A stretch of DNA of 64,000 nt from GWE2-42-39 sp942493345 (GTDB taxonomy: Bacteria; Bacteroidota; Bacteroidia; Bacteroidales; Prolixibacteraceae), in the NCBI GenBank assembly GCA_942493345.1, contig OW818695.1:310001-374000 (forward strand), given 5' to 3'. Every line of letters starts with the position of its first letter. Within the stretch, counting starts at the first letter, position 1. Position numbers and translations under genes: made by a program. Below are positions 45,437-53,970 of this stretch, one piece after another. The notes under the pieces were generated by a model. It was not told the origin of the DNA. It did no database searches and worked only from the letters and a program-made list of their open reading frames with translations.

Positions 45437-46789
45437 TTAAACATATCCCTGAGCAATCATTGAATCAGCAACTTTAATGAAACCACCGATATTGGCACCT
45501 TTCATATAATTGATGAAACCATCGTTTTCAGTACCGTATTTCACGCAAGTACTGTGGATGTTAATCATGATTTGGTGCAATTTTGCATCAACTTCTTCCC
45601 GTGTCCAAGGTAAGCGCATTGAGTTTTGGGTCATTTCCAAACCAGAAGTGGCAACACCACCAGCGTTAGCTGCTTTTCCAGGACCGTAAAGGATTTTTGA
45701 TTTGAGGTAAACTTCGATAGCTTCTGGGGTTGAAGGCATGTTTGCACCTTCTGAAACAAGGGTACAACCATTCTTAACCAACATTTTAGCATCTTCTTCA
45801 TTAACTTCGTTCTGAGTTGCTGAAGGGAATGCACAGTCACATTTTTCACCCCATGGAGTTTTGCCTTCAACGAATTTGCAGTTGAACTGTTTTGCATATT
45901 CAGAAATACGGCCACGACGGATGTTTTTCAGATCCATAACAAAAGCTAATTTTTCAGCATCAATACCGGCTGGATCGTAAATGTAACCTGATGAATCGGA
46001 AAGGGTTACAGGTTTTGCACCCAACTGGAGCAATTTTTCAACGGTATATTGAGCTACGTTACCAGAACCCGATACGAGACAAACCTTACCTTTCAGGCTG
46101 TCTTTGCGGGTTTTTAACATTTCTTCTGCAAAGTAAACTGAACCGTAACCAGTAGCTTCAGGACGGATTAAGCTACCACCCCATTCAAGACCTTTACCAG
46201 TTAATACACCTACGAATTCATTTCTGATTTTTTTGTATTGGCCGAACATGTAACCAATTTCACGGCCACCAGTACCGATGTCACCGGCAGGAACGTCAGT
46301 GTCAGCACCAATGTGTTTGCTCAATTCAGTCATGAAAGCCTGGCAAAAACGCATTACTTCATTATCTGATTTTCCTTTCGGATCGAAATCAGAACCACCT
46401 TTTGCACCACCCATTGGCAATGTGGTAAGACTGTTTTTCAATACTTGTTCAAAAGCGAGAAATTTTAAGATTCCAAGATTTACTGTTGGGTGCAAGCGGA
46501 TACCGCCTTTGTAAGGACCAATAGCGCTGCTCATTTGAATACGGTAACCACGATTGATCTGGACTTCACCATTGTCGTCTACCCAAGCAACGCGAAACAT
46601 AATAACACGTTCCGGTTCTACCATGCGTTCCAATATTTTCGCATAGTGGTATTTCGGATTTTGCTCAATGAAAGGAAGCAATGATTCTACAACTTCCTGA
46701 ACGGCCTGATGAAATTCAGATTCCCCGGGATTCTTGGCAATTACTTTTGCCATGAAATCGCTTAGTTTTAAATTCAAAATGTCAGTCAT
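45437..46789 (-). CDS. gdhA: NADP-type glutamate dehydrogenase
   Basis: A 450-residue hexameric-type enzyme that joins ammonium to 2-oxoglutarate. The signature LPMGGAKGGSDFDPKG with the catalytic Lys is at about residues 122-137, the substrate region is DVPAGDIGTGGREIGYMFG, the dinucleotide fold is VSGSGNVAQYTVEKLLQLG, and AGGVATSGLEMTQN is near the end. It has the form and length of the assimilatory NADP-linked enzyme. It fits functionally with the PII/AmtB genes at 56724-58455, although they are not adjacent. Confidence 0.97.
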   Translation of the reverse strand: MTDILNLKLSDFMAKVIAKNPGESEFHQAVQEVVESLLPFIEQNPKYHYAKILERMVEPERVIMFRVAWVDDNGEVQINRGYRIQMSSAIGPYKGGIRLHPTVNLGILKFLAFEQVLKNSLTTLPMGGAKGGSDFDPKGKSDNEVMRFCQAFMTELSKHIGADTDVPAGDIGTGGREIGYMFGQYKKIRNEFVGVLTGKGLEWGGSLIRPEATGYGSVYFAEEMLKTRKDSLKGKVCLVSGSGNVAQYTVEKLLQLGAKPVTLSDSSGYIYDPAGIDAEKLAFVMDLKNIRRGRISEYAKQFNCKFVEGKTPWGEKCDCAFPSATQNEVNEEDAKMLVKNGCTLVSEGANMPSTPEAIEVYLKSKILYGPGKAANAGGVATSGLEMTQNSMRLPWTREEVDAKLHQIMINIHSTCVKYGTENDGFINYMKGANIGGFIKVADSMIAQGYV

Positions 46790-47006
46790 AATAGCTTTTT
46801 TATATAAATGTTAATACAAATTCAGAAAAAAGAAAACATTATTACGACAACAAAAATAATACGAATAGCAAAAACCACTTTATACTGATATGCAATTCCG
46901 TGTATCACGTAAGCGTAGTACGACAATGCAAAATTAGTCTGTCATGAAACGAAAATGAAGCCGGGAATCCGGCGAAAGATGCAGAAACAGAGTAACTAAT
47001 TGGTTA

Positions 47007-47657
47007 TTATATATCGATGATATTATTCTTAATCGCAAATTTCACCATATCGACCGTGCTCTTCAGGTTCAGCTTTTGCATGATGTGGTTTTTGTGCGAT
47101 TCGACCGTGCGCACACTGATAAAAAGCAGTTCTGCAATCTCCTGGTTCGAATAACTTTCTCCCCACAGCCGGAGTATTTCAACCTGTCGTGCACTCAATT
47201 GCTCAAGTTGTGTTCCCGGCTCCGATATGCTGTTGAAATTGGAAATATACTGGTTTACAACCAGGTTCGATATGGATTTATTGTAATAATCGTGCCCGTT
47301 GCGAAGAGTGAAAACAGCTTCTTTCAGGTCGTCCAGATCTGAATCTTTTCCCAAAAAACCCTTTGCCCCGGCTTTTATCGTTTTCAGAATAATCTCTTCA
47401 TTTTCGATTGCGGAAAGAATCAATATTTTCAATCTGGGGTTATCAATTGTGAGCTGGACAATGAAATTTAGATTCCGGATCGAAATATCGTGCATGTTCA
47501 GAATTAAAACATGAACATTTATTTTTTTCAGTTTATCGGTCAATACGCTTCGGTGGTCGCACGCCATAACAACATTAAAATCAGGCTCATCAGACAGCAG
47601 GCGTGCAAACCCTTCTAAAATCAATTTGTGTTTATCAAATAGTGCAATATTAATCAT
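47007..47657 (-). CDS. NarL/LuxR-type response regulator
   Basis: 216 residues. The receiver is atypical: NIALFDKHKLILEGFARLL has only one acidic residue in the pocket, and the phospho-site region reads VHVLILNMHDISI, with Asn where Asp is usual. GAKGFLGKDSDL then carries the Lys. The C-terminal LuxR helix-turn-helix is normal (LSARQVEILRLWGESYSNQE, LLFISVRTVESHKNHIMQKL). The likely loss of the acceptor Asp suggests phosphorylation-independent control or ligand/partner input. It lies 37 bp after the PEP-binding gene and probably belongs to the same transcript. Confidence 0.85.
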   Translation of the reverse strand: MINIALFDKHKLILEGFARLLSDEPDFNVVMACDHRSVLTDKLKKINVHVLILNMHDISIRNLNFIVQLTIDNPRLKILILSAIENEEIILKTIKAGAKGFLGKDSDLDDLKEAVFTLRNGHDYYNKSISNLVVNQYISNFNSISEPGTQLEQLSARQVEILRLWGESYSNQEIAELLFISVRTVESHKNHIMQKLNLKSTVDMVKFAIKNNIIDI

Positions 47658-47694
47658 ACCTCGTTTCTTGAATATCTATACAATAAAAAGAATC

Positions 47695-50013
47695 TCATTC
47701 ATCGACCTTTATAGCCGCCGTTCGCTGTTTGCCATCCATAATAATGGTAAGGTCATTTTTGAACCGGACATGTTTGAAAAATTTTGTTTCATGAATGATT
47801 TTTTGTTCGTTTAAAGAATCCCATCGGAGAAAATCGGTTGACGATGTATGTTGTATGGAAAGATAGCCAATATTCATTGATGTTACATTGTGAAAAAAAT
47901 GAGAACCGAGGGACGAATCGAGCGGAAAATTTTCCAGACTGACTTCAACAATCACTTTGGCATTGGAAATCTGCGACCAGTTTACCGGGATTCCCACAAA
48001 ACGGTCCCGGCTACCCCATCGCCCGGGGCCAATCAGAATATATTGTCTTTCGCTTTTGCTCATCATCTTATTCAATGCTTCTATTTCCGCCGCCATCTCC
48101 AGGGTTTTCATCTTATTAAACCGTTTCGGGTCGACAAAAATAACATCGTTGATGCCATTGACAATGCCATTTCCCATGCTCGATTTCGTGAACAGTATCA
48201 TCTTCGATTTATCCATCATTTCGATTGAAATGTTTTGTGCTGGTTGGTCAGCAAGCAAAGGCTTAATCTGAAGAAGGTAAAAAGTAGGTAAGCCATTTTT
48301 TGTCCGGTTAAGATCTACCGCGTATTCAATTTCGACGGGCGAGCCAAATGCTTCTTTTATCGTGTTCAAAAGAAGCCGGATGGTTTTGGCCAGCGGGATG
48401 TAATCGTATTGCAAAATATTCGCAAAATTGACAACCCTCGGCCCCGGAGAACTAAGTCCTGCTTCCAACCTGTCGTTTTCCAGATTATATACCGACACAC
48501 AATGAACAAGGGTTCCATGTTTTTCTGCTTCACGAATATCCAGCAGTTCCAGCGACGCCAGTTCTCCGTCCTTCAGAAAATCGACAGTTAAATCCCTGCA
48601 ATTCAATGCGTAAAATTCAACCTGCGAACTACTCAGCAAATCCTTGATACTATACATCCTTGTTTTGGGGTACTTGGGCGAAAAACGGTACGATTGCCAG
48701 CCATCGACCACATAAGCGCCCAGGCCAACAGCAGCCACGGCAAACCCTTCGTCGGGTTTCATGTGGGAAACAGGATAATAATTATACGATTTGGCCACCC
48801 CGCTAATGTGCGGATAATAATAATCTCCATACTGATTTCCAACCAGTTCCTGCAAAACAACAGCCATCTTTTCCTCTTCTATTTTATGATGGATAACCGA
48901 AAAATAGTTTCGGGCTTTATCCGAAAACGTAGAAGCATATACCAATTTGATTGATGTTACGAGTTGTTCGAGAACTGTTTTTTTATTCGTGATCCGGTTG
49001 GGGACCAGATAGGTGTCGAAAACCCCGGCAAAAGGCTGCGTGATCGAATCTTCGGATGTGCTTGAAGACCGCACAGCAATAGGTTTATCAATTTGGGAAA
49101 CAAAAACTTTCAGCTTCCGGAGCATCGTTGACGACAGGTGTGCTTCAACAAACAGGCGCCTTAACTCGGCATACGAAACAGAAGGATCGACAACTTTTTC
49201 GAAAAGGTGATTTCGTGCAATAAAATTCTGAAACTCATCGGTGCCAATGACCACCGTGATGGGTGCAAGAATATTGATACGGTCTGACAATTCCGAGAAA
49301 TCGAGATTGTATATCAGGATATTGATAAAAGCCAGTCCGCGGCCTTTTCCACCCATTGATCCCCCGGCAAAGGAAACGACATTTTTTTCGTCCAGGGTTG
49401 AAGTCTCATCAAAATCAAGGATTTTCCCCTTCTTTTTTTCGTCTTTATACTTTTTAATCTGATCGAGGAAAAACTGTCTCGACTCACTCATGCTGTCAAA
49501 ATTATCGACATTAACCGGATTGAGTGTTTTGGCAAGCTGGATTTCGCCGCGCGCCATCAGCCACAGCGACATTTGGTTCTCCGAAGCATGCAAGTAGAAC
49601 GATTCATCGGGTATCTGGTGCAACAAGGTTTCAAATTCGCGAAGCGACTTGGCCACGGCGATTTTATTCGAATCTTTGTCCCTGAAAACAAAGTTGCCAA
49701 ATCCCAAGTAACGTTTCAGGTACGTCCTGATTTCATTCAGCAAGGTTTCTGAATTTTTATTGATAAAAGTTACATTGAGATTTTCAGCAATTTTTTCGTT
49801 TTGATCTTCCGAAGATTGAAGAATGATGGGCAGGTTGGAAATATGCGACTGCACATATTTGATAAACCGGACACCGGCATTTTTATCCAATTTCCCGGAA
49901 CGCTCGAATTCGACATCGGAAATCACGCAAAGCATGAAATCTTTGTATTTATTAAAAATATAAATGGCATCTTCGTAGTTGCGAGCCAATAAAATTTTAG
50001 GCCGCGACCTCAT
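47695..50013 (-). CDS. PEP/pyruvate-binding domain protein, probably the C-terminal part of a split gene
   Basis: 772 residues from the ATG ending at 50013. A degenerate receiver-like domain comes first (MRSRPKILLARNYEDAI to FINKNSE, about 1-125), then a linker. A pyruvate-phosphate-dikinase/PEP-synthase ATP-grasp domain (about 225-600) follows, with SFAGGSMGGKGRGLAFIN, KPIAVRSSSTSEDSITQPFAG and VEIEYAVDL. IGPGRWGSRDRFVGIPVNW lies near the end. There is no phosphohistidine swivel domain, so it is unlikely to make PEP. Its start overlaps the end of the preceding gene by 17 bp. In family members as I remember them, the RMRGRPKI stretch lies inside one continuous protein, which suggests a break here. 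A longer frame to 50133 adds out-of-frame sequence. Confidence 0.78.
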   Translation of the reverse strand: MRSRPKILLARNYEDAIYIFNKYKDFMLCVISDVEFERSGKLDKNAGVRFIKYVQSHISNLPIILQSSEDQNEKIAENLNVTFINKNSETLLNEIRTYLKRYLGFGNFVFRDKDSNKIAVAKSLREFETLLHQIPDESFYLHASENQMSLWLMARGEIQLAKTLNPVNVDNFDSMSESRQFFLDQIKKYKDEKKKGKILDFDETSTLDEKNVVSFAGGSMGGKGRGLAFINILIYNLDFSELSDRINILAPITVVIGTDEFQNFIARNHLFEKVVDPSVSYAELRRLFVEAHLSSTMLRKLKVFVSQIDKPIAVRSSSTSEDSITQPFAGVFDTYLVPNRITNKKTVLEQLVTSIKLVYASTFSDKARNYFSVIHHKIEEEKMAVVLQELVGNQYGDYYYPHISGVAKSYNYYPVSHMKPDEGFAVAAVGLGAYVVDGWQSYRFSPKYPKTRMYSIKDLLSSSQVEFYALNCRDLTVDFLKDGELASLELLDIREAEKHGTLVHCVSVYNLENDRLEAGLSSPGPRVVNFANILQYDYIPLAKTIRLLLNTIKEAFGSPVEIEYAVDLNRTKNGLPTFYLLQIKPLLADQPAQNISIEMMDKSKMILFTKSSMGNGIVNGINDVIFVDPKRFNKMKTLEMAAEIEALNKMMSKSERQYILIGPGRWGSRDRFVGIPVNWSQISNAKVIVEVSLENFPLDSSLGSHFFHNVTSMNIGYLSIQHTSSTDFLRWDSLNEQKIIHETKFFKHVRFKNDLTIIMDGKQRTAAIKVDE

Positions 50014-52252
50014 TTTTACAAATCTTGTCGATTTCATTTTTTTCAACTTCGGGCAACAATTGCTGCACCTGGCCAAAAACAATATCGTATAAAATCTGCA
50101 AATATTTTGAATAATAAAGCGGCGAATCTTCAATTAAAAGAATAACGCGCACCAGCCCTATTTTTGTGTCGTTTTCCACATTCACGCTGTCTTCCGTCGA
50201 TTTCACGATGGCAAAAAGTATCTGAGAATCGCCGTTCCAAACAAATAGTTTATCGACCGAACGAATGGTGGGTACCAGTTCTTCGAAATACCGGATGTCG
50301 CTTTTCTTATTCAGAAGAAGATAAATGGGCAATAATTCATTCGCGGCTCTGATCTGTTCGCTAATAAGAATGGGAGCTTCACGGTCGATACCGGCCATCA
50401 GGATAACCAAATCGAAATGCGTTGTTTTCAGTAATTCCAGTGCTTCTTCGGCAGTAGACACACCCGTGATACGGGGAACAGAGAACAGGCTGTACTGGTA
50501 TATTTCGCCCATAAACTTCTCGAAAAACGAGTCCTCGCTTTCCAATATGAACGCATCATATAAAGTCGCTATAAAAAGAATATGCTTGACTTTAAATTTC
50601 ATCATGTCGAGATAAACGTATTTATCAATCGACTGTTGGTTAAAGTACAACTGCAATGGTTTTTTATTCCGGATCAGAGAATTTCGGAATTCGTCGGAAG
50701 GAAGATGCTCGCGGAGTGCAATCCCTTTTTGGGAAATAACTTCATGTCCTTTGTACCCGTTCAGGTATCCGCATATCAGTTTGCCGATATTGATCAGTAG
50801 GTTCCGTTCTTCGTATAAAAACGGGCCTTCGCCAATCTCCGGAAATTGTTTCAGATAAAAGACCTCTATTTGTCCTTTTTTATGATCGATGGTAATAAAA
50901 ACTTCCTTTTGAACCCATTCCGTTTCCACAAAACCATCGCTGACATAACTGCTGCCTTCAAATGTTATCCGGGCAACCGTGAACTTCGGGTATTGATACG
51001 AACCGGGCAAGATGGCACAAACAGCCTGCAATGTTTCATCAATCGGCCTTCCTTTCTCGATGATAACAGAAGTTTGATTGATGGCCCTCAGTTCCTTGAG
51101 GCGCTCGGTATTTGCGCGGTACAACTTTTTGAATTCGTCCCGGGTGACCGATCCCGAAATCAGGCTGGAAAGGTTGACCAGCAAATTTCGTTCTTCTTTT
51201 AAAAACGGACCTTCATCGAAATCGGGGAACTGTTTCGAATAAAAAATCTCGATTGTACCTTTCTTCCTTCCGGGAGCCACAAAACCTTGTGCCATCCGCC
51301 ATTCCGATTCTTTGAAATTCCGACTAACAAATTCTCGCCCATTGTATCGGATACGGACGCTGGTCGATTCCGGGTACTGCCATGCATCCGGCAGAAAGGA
51401 ACAAATCACCTGCAGCGAATCTTCCATCGATCTTCCTTTTTTCAGAATTTCCGATGTTTGGTTGATCCCTTTCAACTCTTTCAGCCGTTCGGTATTTTCA
51501 ACCAACAATTGCTGCAAAACTTTTTTCGAAACGGTACCGGAAATCAACGCTGCCAGGTTGTTGACCATACTCTGTTCTTCCTGCAAAAACGGGCTAAAAA
51601 AAACATCCGGGAATTTTTCCAGATAATATATCTCGATACACCCACCTTTTCCGTCGGGTGTATCAAAAACCTGCTGCAATTTCCATTCAGTAACACGAAA
51701 CGACCGGCTGGCAAATTCTTTTTCGCCGTATTTTATGCGGGCAACAGAATGTTCAGGATATTGCATGGCTTCGGGCAGGAGCAAACAAATTTCCTGCAAC
51801 GATTCATCAAGGAGCTTACCTTTTTTCAGGATTTCGGCCGTCTGGTTTATACTTTTGAGCTCTTTGTCCCGCTCGACGGTATATCGATATAATTCATCAA
51901 GTTGAAACTTCGAAATCAGGTTTATGAGCAACGGGATAAGCTGAAAAAGCAATTTTTCACCATCGGAAGATGCCTGCTTCGGAAAAAAAAGCTCAATCGT
52001 CCCGGATTTGCGGTCGGGGGTTTGAAAACTGTCGACCTGAACAAAAGGGGTTTCCGTGAAACTTTCATCAATCCAAATCTTTCCGTTAAAAGAAACCCGT
52101 ACCGAGACCTTGTTCCCGTCATGCAAAAAATCGGAAATAAGCTCGCAAAACTGTCGCAACGACTGATCCAAACTGGGTCCTTTCGTCAGTATTTCGATAA
52201 GACCGCTTGTTAATTCAGCGGGAAGTATGTTGTCAAATTTTTTATTCATCAT
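49997..52252 (-). CDS. Four-repeat sensor protein, probably the N-terminal part of the PEP-binding protein
   Basis: 751 residues. Four GAF-like repeats of about 125-130 residues span residues 1-510. Three share RLKELxxINQTSEILKKGR, then LQEICxLLPEAxQYPEHSVARI and PFLKEERNLLVNLxxLISG. They are followed by a receiver-like domain (HILFIATLYDAFILE to LFVWNGDSQILFAIVKSTED) and IGLVRVILLIEDSPLYYSKYL. The end NEVAA with stop at 49997 comes just after an A7 run (T7 at 50037-50043 on the plus strand). With six A residues the frame would run into the downstream gene (KSTRFVKMRSRPKILL), giving one protein of about 1,540 residues. Frameshift or error possible. Confidence 0.75.
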   Translation of the reverse strand: MMNKKFDNILPAELTSGLIEILTKGPSLDQSLRQFCELISDFLHDGNKVSVRVSFNGKIWIDESFTETPFVQVDSFQTPDRKSGTIELFFPKQASSDGEKLLFQLIPLLINLISKFQLDELYRYTVERDKELKSINQTAEILKKGKLLDESLQEICLLLPEAMQYPEHSVARIKYGEKEFASRSFRVTEWKLQQVFDTPDGKGGCIEIYYLEKFPDVFFSPFLQEEQSMVNNLAALISGTVSKKVLQQLLVENTERLKELKGINQTSEILKKGRSMEDSLQVICSFLPDAWQYPESTSVRIRYNGREFVSRNFKESEWRMAQGFVAPGRKKGTIEIFYSKQFPDFDEGPFLKEERNLLVNLSSLISGSVTRDEFKKLYRANTERLKELRAINQTSVIIEKGRPIDETLQAVCAILPGSYQYPKFTVARITFEGSSYVSDGFVETEWVQKEVFITIDHKKGQIEVFYLKQFPEIGEGPFLYEERNLLINIGKLICGYLNGYKGHEVISQKGIALREHLPSDEFRNSLIRNKKPLQLYFNQQSIDKYVYLDMMKFKVKHILFIATLYDAFILESEDSFFEKFMGEIYQYSLFSVPRITGVSTAEEALELLKTTHFDLVILMAGIDREAPILISEQIRAANELLPIYLLLNKKSDIRYFEELVPTIRSVDKLFVWNGDSQILFAIVKSTEDSVNVENDTKIGLVRVILLIEDSPLYYSKYLQILYDIVFGQVQQLLPEVEKNEIDKICKNEVAA

Positions 52253-52478
52253 TTCAATGCAATCGAACAGACGGGTTGCTCCATTTTTCTTTGACTATCT
52301 ACCAAAGGTACAGGGAAACCGAGAAAAAAAGACAATTTTGACGCTTTTGTGTCGAAAATTAATATAAAAAATAAAGAACAAAAGCATTCCTGCCAAATTA
52401 ATATCTGACGGCACAAACATTCTCGTCCGTTGACAAAATGCCGAGAAAGAAAATAATATTTACAGAATTGTGTACCTG

Positions 52479-53810
52479 TTATTTAAGAAGTTCCTCGATT
52501 GCCCTGTTTACCGACGAAAACTGAAAGCCATCAATAACCGCATTCATCTTACCTTCAATTTCAGGCAAACAAAGGTTACCCAGACTGCCTTCGTGCGTAT
52601 GGTTCAATTCTTTTGAGGGAGTGTAATTTCCAGCCTGAATTTCCAACCCGACCTGTTTGTATGCATCGCGGAAAGGCACCCCGTTTTGCACCAGCCGATT
52701 GACATCTTCAACACTGAAAACATATTTATAGCGGTCGTCATTTATTATCCCGTCGTTTACTTTGATGTCCGAAATTGCAAATGCCGTGATTTTCAGACAG
52801 TCGTTCATCTCTTCGAACAATGGCAGGAACACTTCTTTTATAATCTGCAAATCGCGGAAATATCCGCTCGGCAGATTGTTGATCATCATGGTTATCTGAT
52901 TGGGAACGGCCTGAATTTTATTGCAATGCGAGCGCACCAGTTCAAAAACATCGGGATTCTTTTTATGCGGCATAATGCTCGAACCAGTGGTCAGTTCGTC
53001 GGGCAAACCCACGAAACCGAAATTCTGGCTCATGAAAAGACACACGTCGAATGCCAGTTTCGAGATGGTTGCAGCGATAGACGCCAGTGCTATGGCAACA
53101 GTTTTTTCCATTTTGCCACGTCCCATCTGCGCATACACCACGTTGTAGTTCATGGTACTGAAACCCAGCAATTCGGTTGTCATCGTACGGTTCAACGGAA
53201 ATGAAGAACCGTAGCCAGCCGCCGATCCCAGTGGATTTTGGTTGGTTATTTTATAGGCAGCCAGCAATATTTCGAGGTCGTCGGCCAAACTTTCGGCATA
53301 GGCGCTGAACCACAGGCCAAACGACGAAGGCATGGCCACCTGCAAATGCGTGTAGCCGGGCATCAGCACATTTTTATACTTTTCAGCCTGACTGATCAGC
53401 AGTGAGAATAATTCAGCAACTGAATCAACAATCTTTTGAATTTCGGAACGGGTAAACAGTTTTAGATCAAGTAAAACCTGGTCGTTGCGGGAACGTCCGC
53501 TATGGATTTTTTTGCCCACATCGCCCAGTTTCCGGGTAAGCATCAGTTCCACCTGCGAATGCACATCTTCGATGCCCTCCTCAATTTTGAACCAGCCTGC
53601 CTCAACTTCTTTGTAAATCAATTTCAGTTCGGCAAGAAGGTCCGTTTTTTCATCGGCAGTAAGCAAGCCAATCGATTCGAGCATAATGGCATGTGCCATC
53701 GAGCCCAAAACATCGTACTTTGCCAGATATACATCCAATTCACGGTCTTTGCCAACCGTAAAATCTTCAATCAATTTGTTTACCGAAGTTCCTTTATCCC
53801 AAAGTTTCAT
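52479..53810 (-). CDS. argH: Argininosuccinate lyase
   Basis: A 443-residue enzyme of the fumarase/aspartase superfamily, last step of arginine synthesis. The signature GSSIMPHKKNPDVFELVR is present at about residues 273-290, with GRSRNDQVLLDLKL, MPGYTHLQVAMPSSFGLWF, and NQNPLGSAAGYGSSFPLNR. The start ATG ends at 53810 and the gene begins MKLWDKGTSVNKLIEDFTVG. A candidate -7 box (minus-strand TATATTTG at 53837-53830) precedes it. No other arg genes are adjacent. Confidence 0.97.
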   Translation of the reverse strand: MKLWDKGTSVNKLIEDFTVGKDRELDVYLAKYDVLGSMAHAIMLESIGLLTADEKTDLLAELKLIYKEVEAGWFKIEEGIEDVHSQVELMLTRKLGDVGKKIHSGRSRNDQVLLDLKLFTRSEIQKIVDSVAELFSLLISQAEKYKNVLMPGYTHLQVAMPSSFGLWFSAYAESLADDLEILLAAYKITNQNPLGSAAGYGSSFPLNRTMTTELLGFSTMNYNVVYAQMGRGKMEKTVAIALASIAATISKLAFDVCLFMSQNFGFVGLPDELTTGSSIMPHKKNPDVFELVRSHCNKIQAVPNQITMMINNLPSGYFRDLQIIKEVFLPLFEEMNDCLKITAFAISDIKVNDGIINDDRYKYVFSVEDVNRLVQNGVPFRDAYKQVGLEIQAGNYTPSKELNHTHEGSLGNLCLPEIEGKMNAVIDGFQFSSVNRAIEELLK

Positions 53811-53970
53811 TTCTAATCTATTTTACCGACAAATATAAAGTAAAATGCCCCTTTCAATCTAATAATGATGAATTAATTCAAATTTTAAACGAAATACATT
53901 CCTTTGTCTTAAATTTGCCGGAGCGCAAAAAACAAAAGCAAAACAACTAGTTTACAACCGATTACAAACA

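Noticed and set aside
50014..50133. Extended start of the PEP-binding protein to 50133
   Set aside because: Residues upstream of the ATG at 50013 lie in the wrong frame of the sensor gene and have no family character beyond the A7 run.
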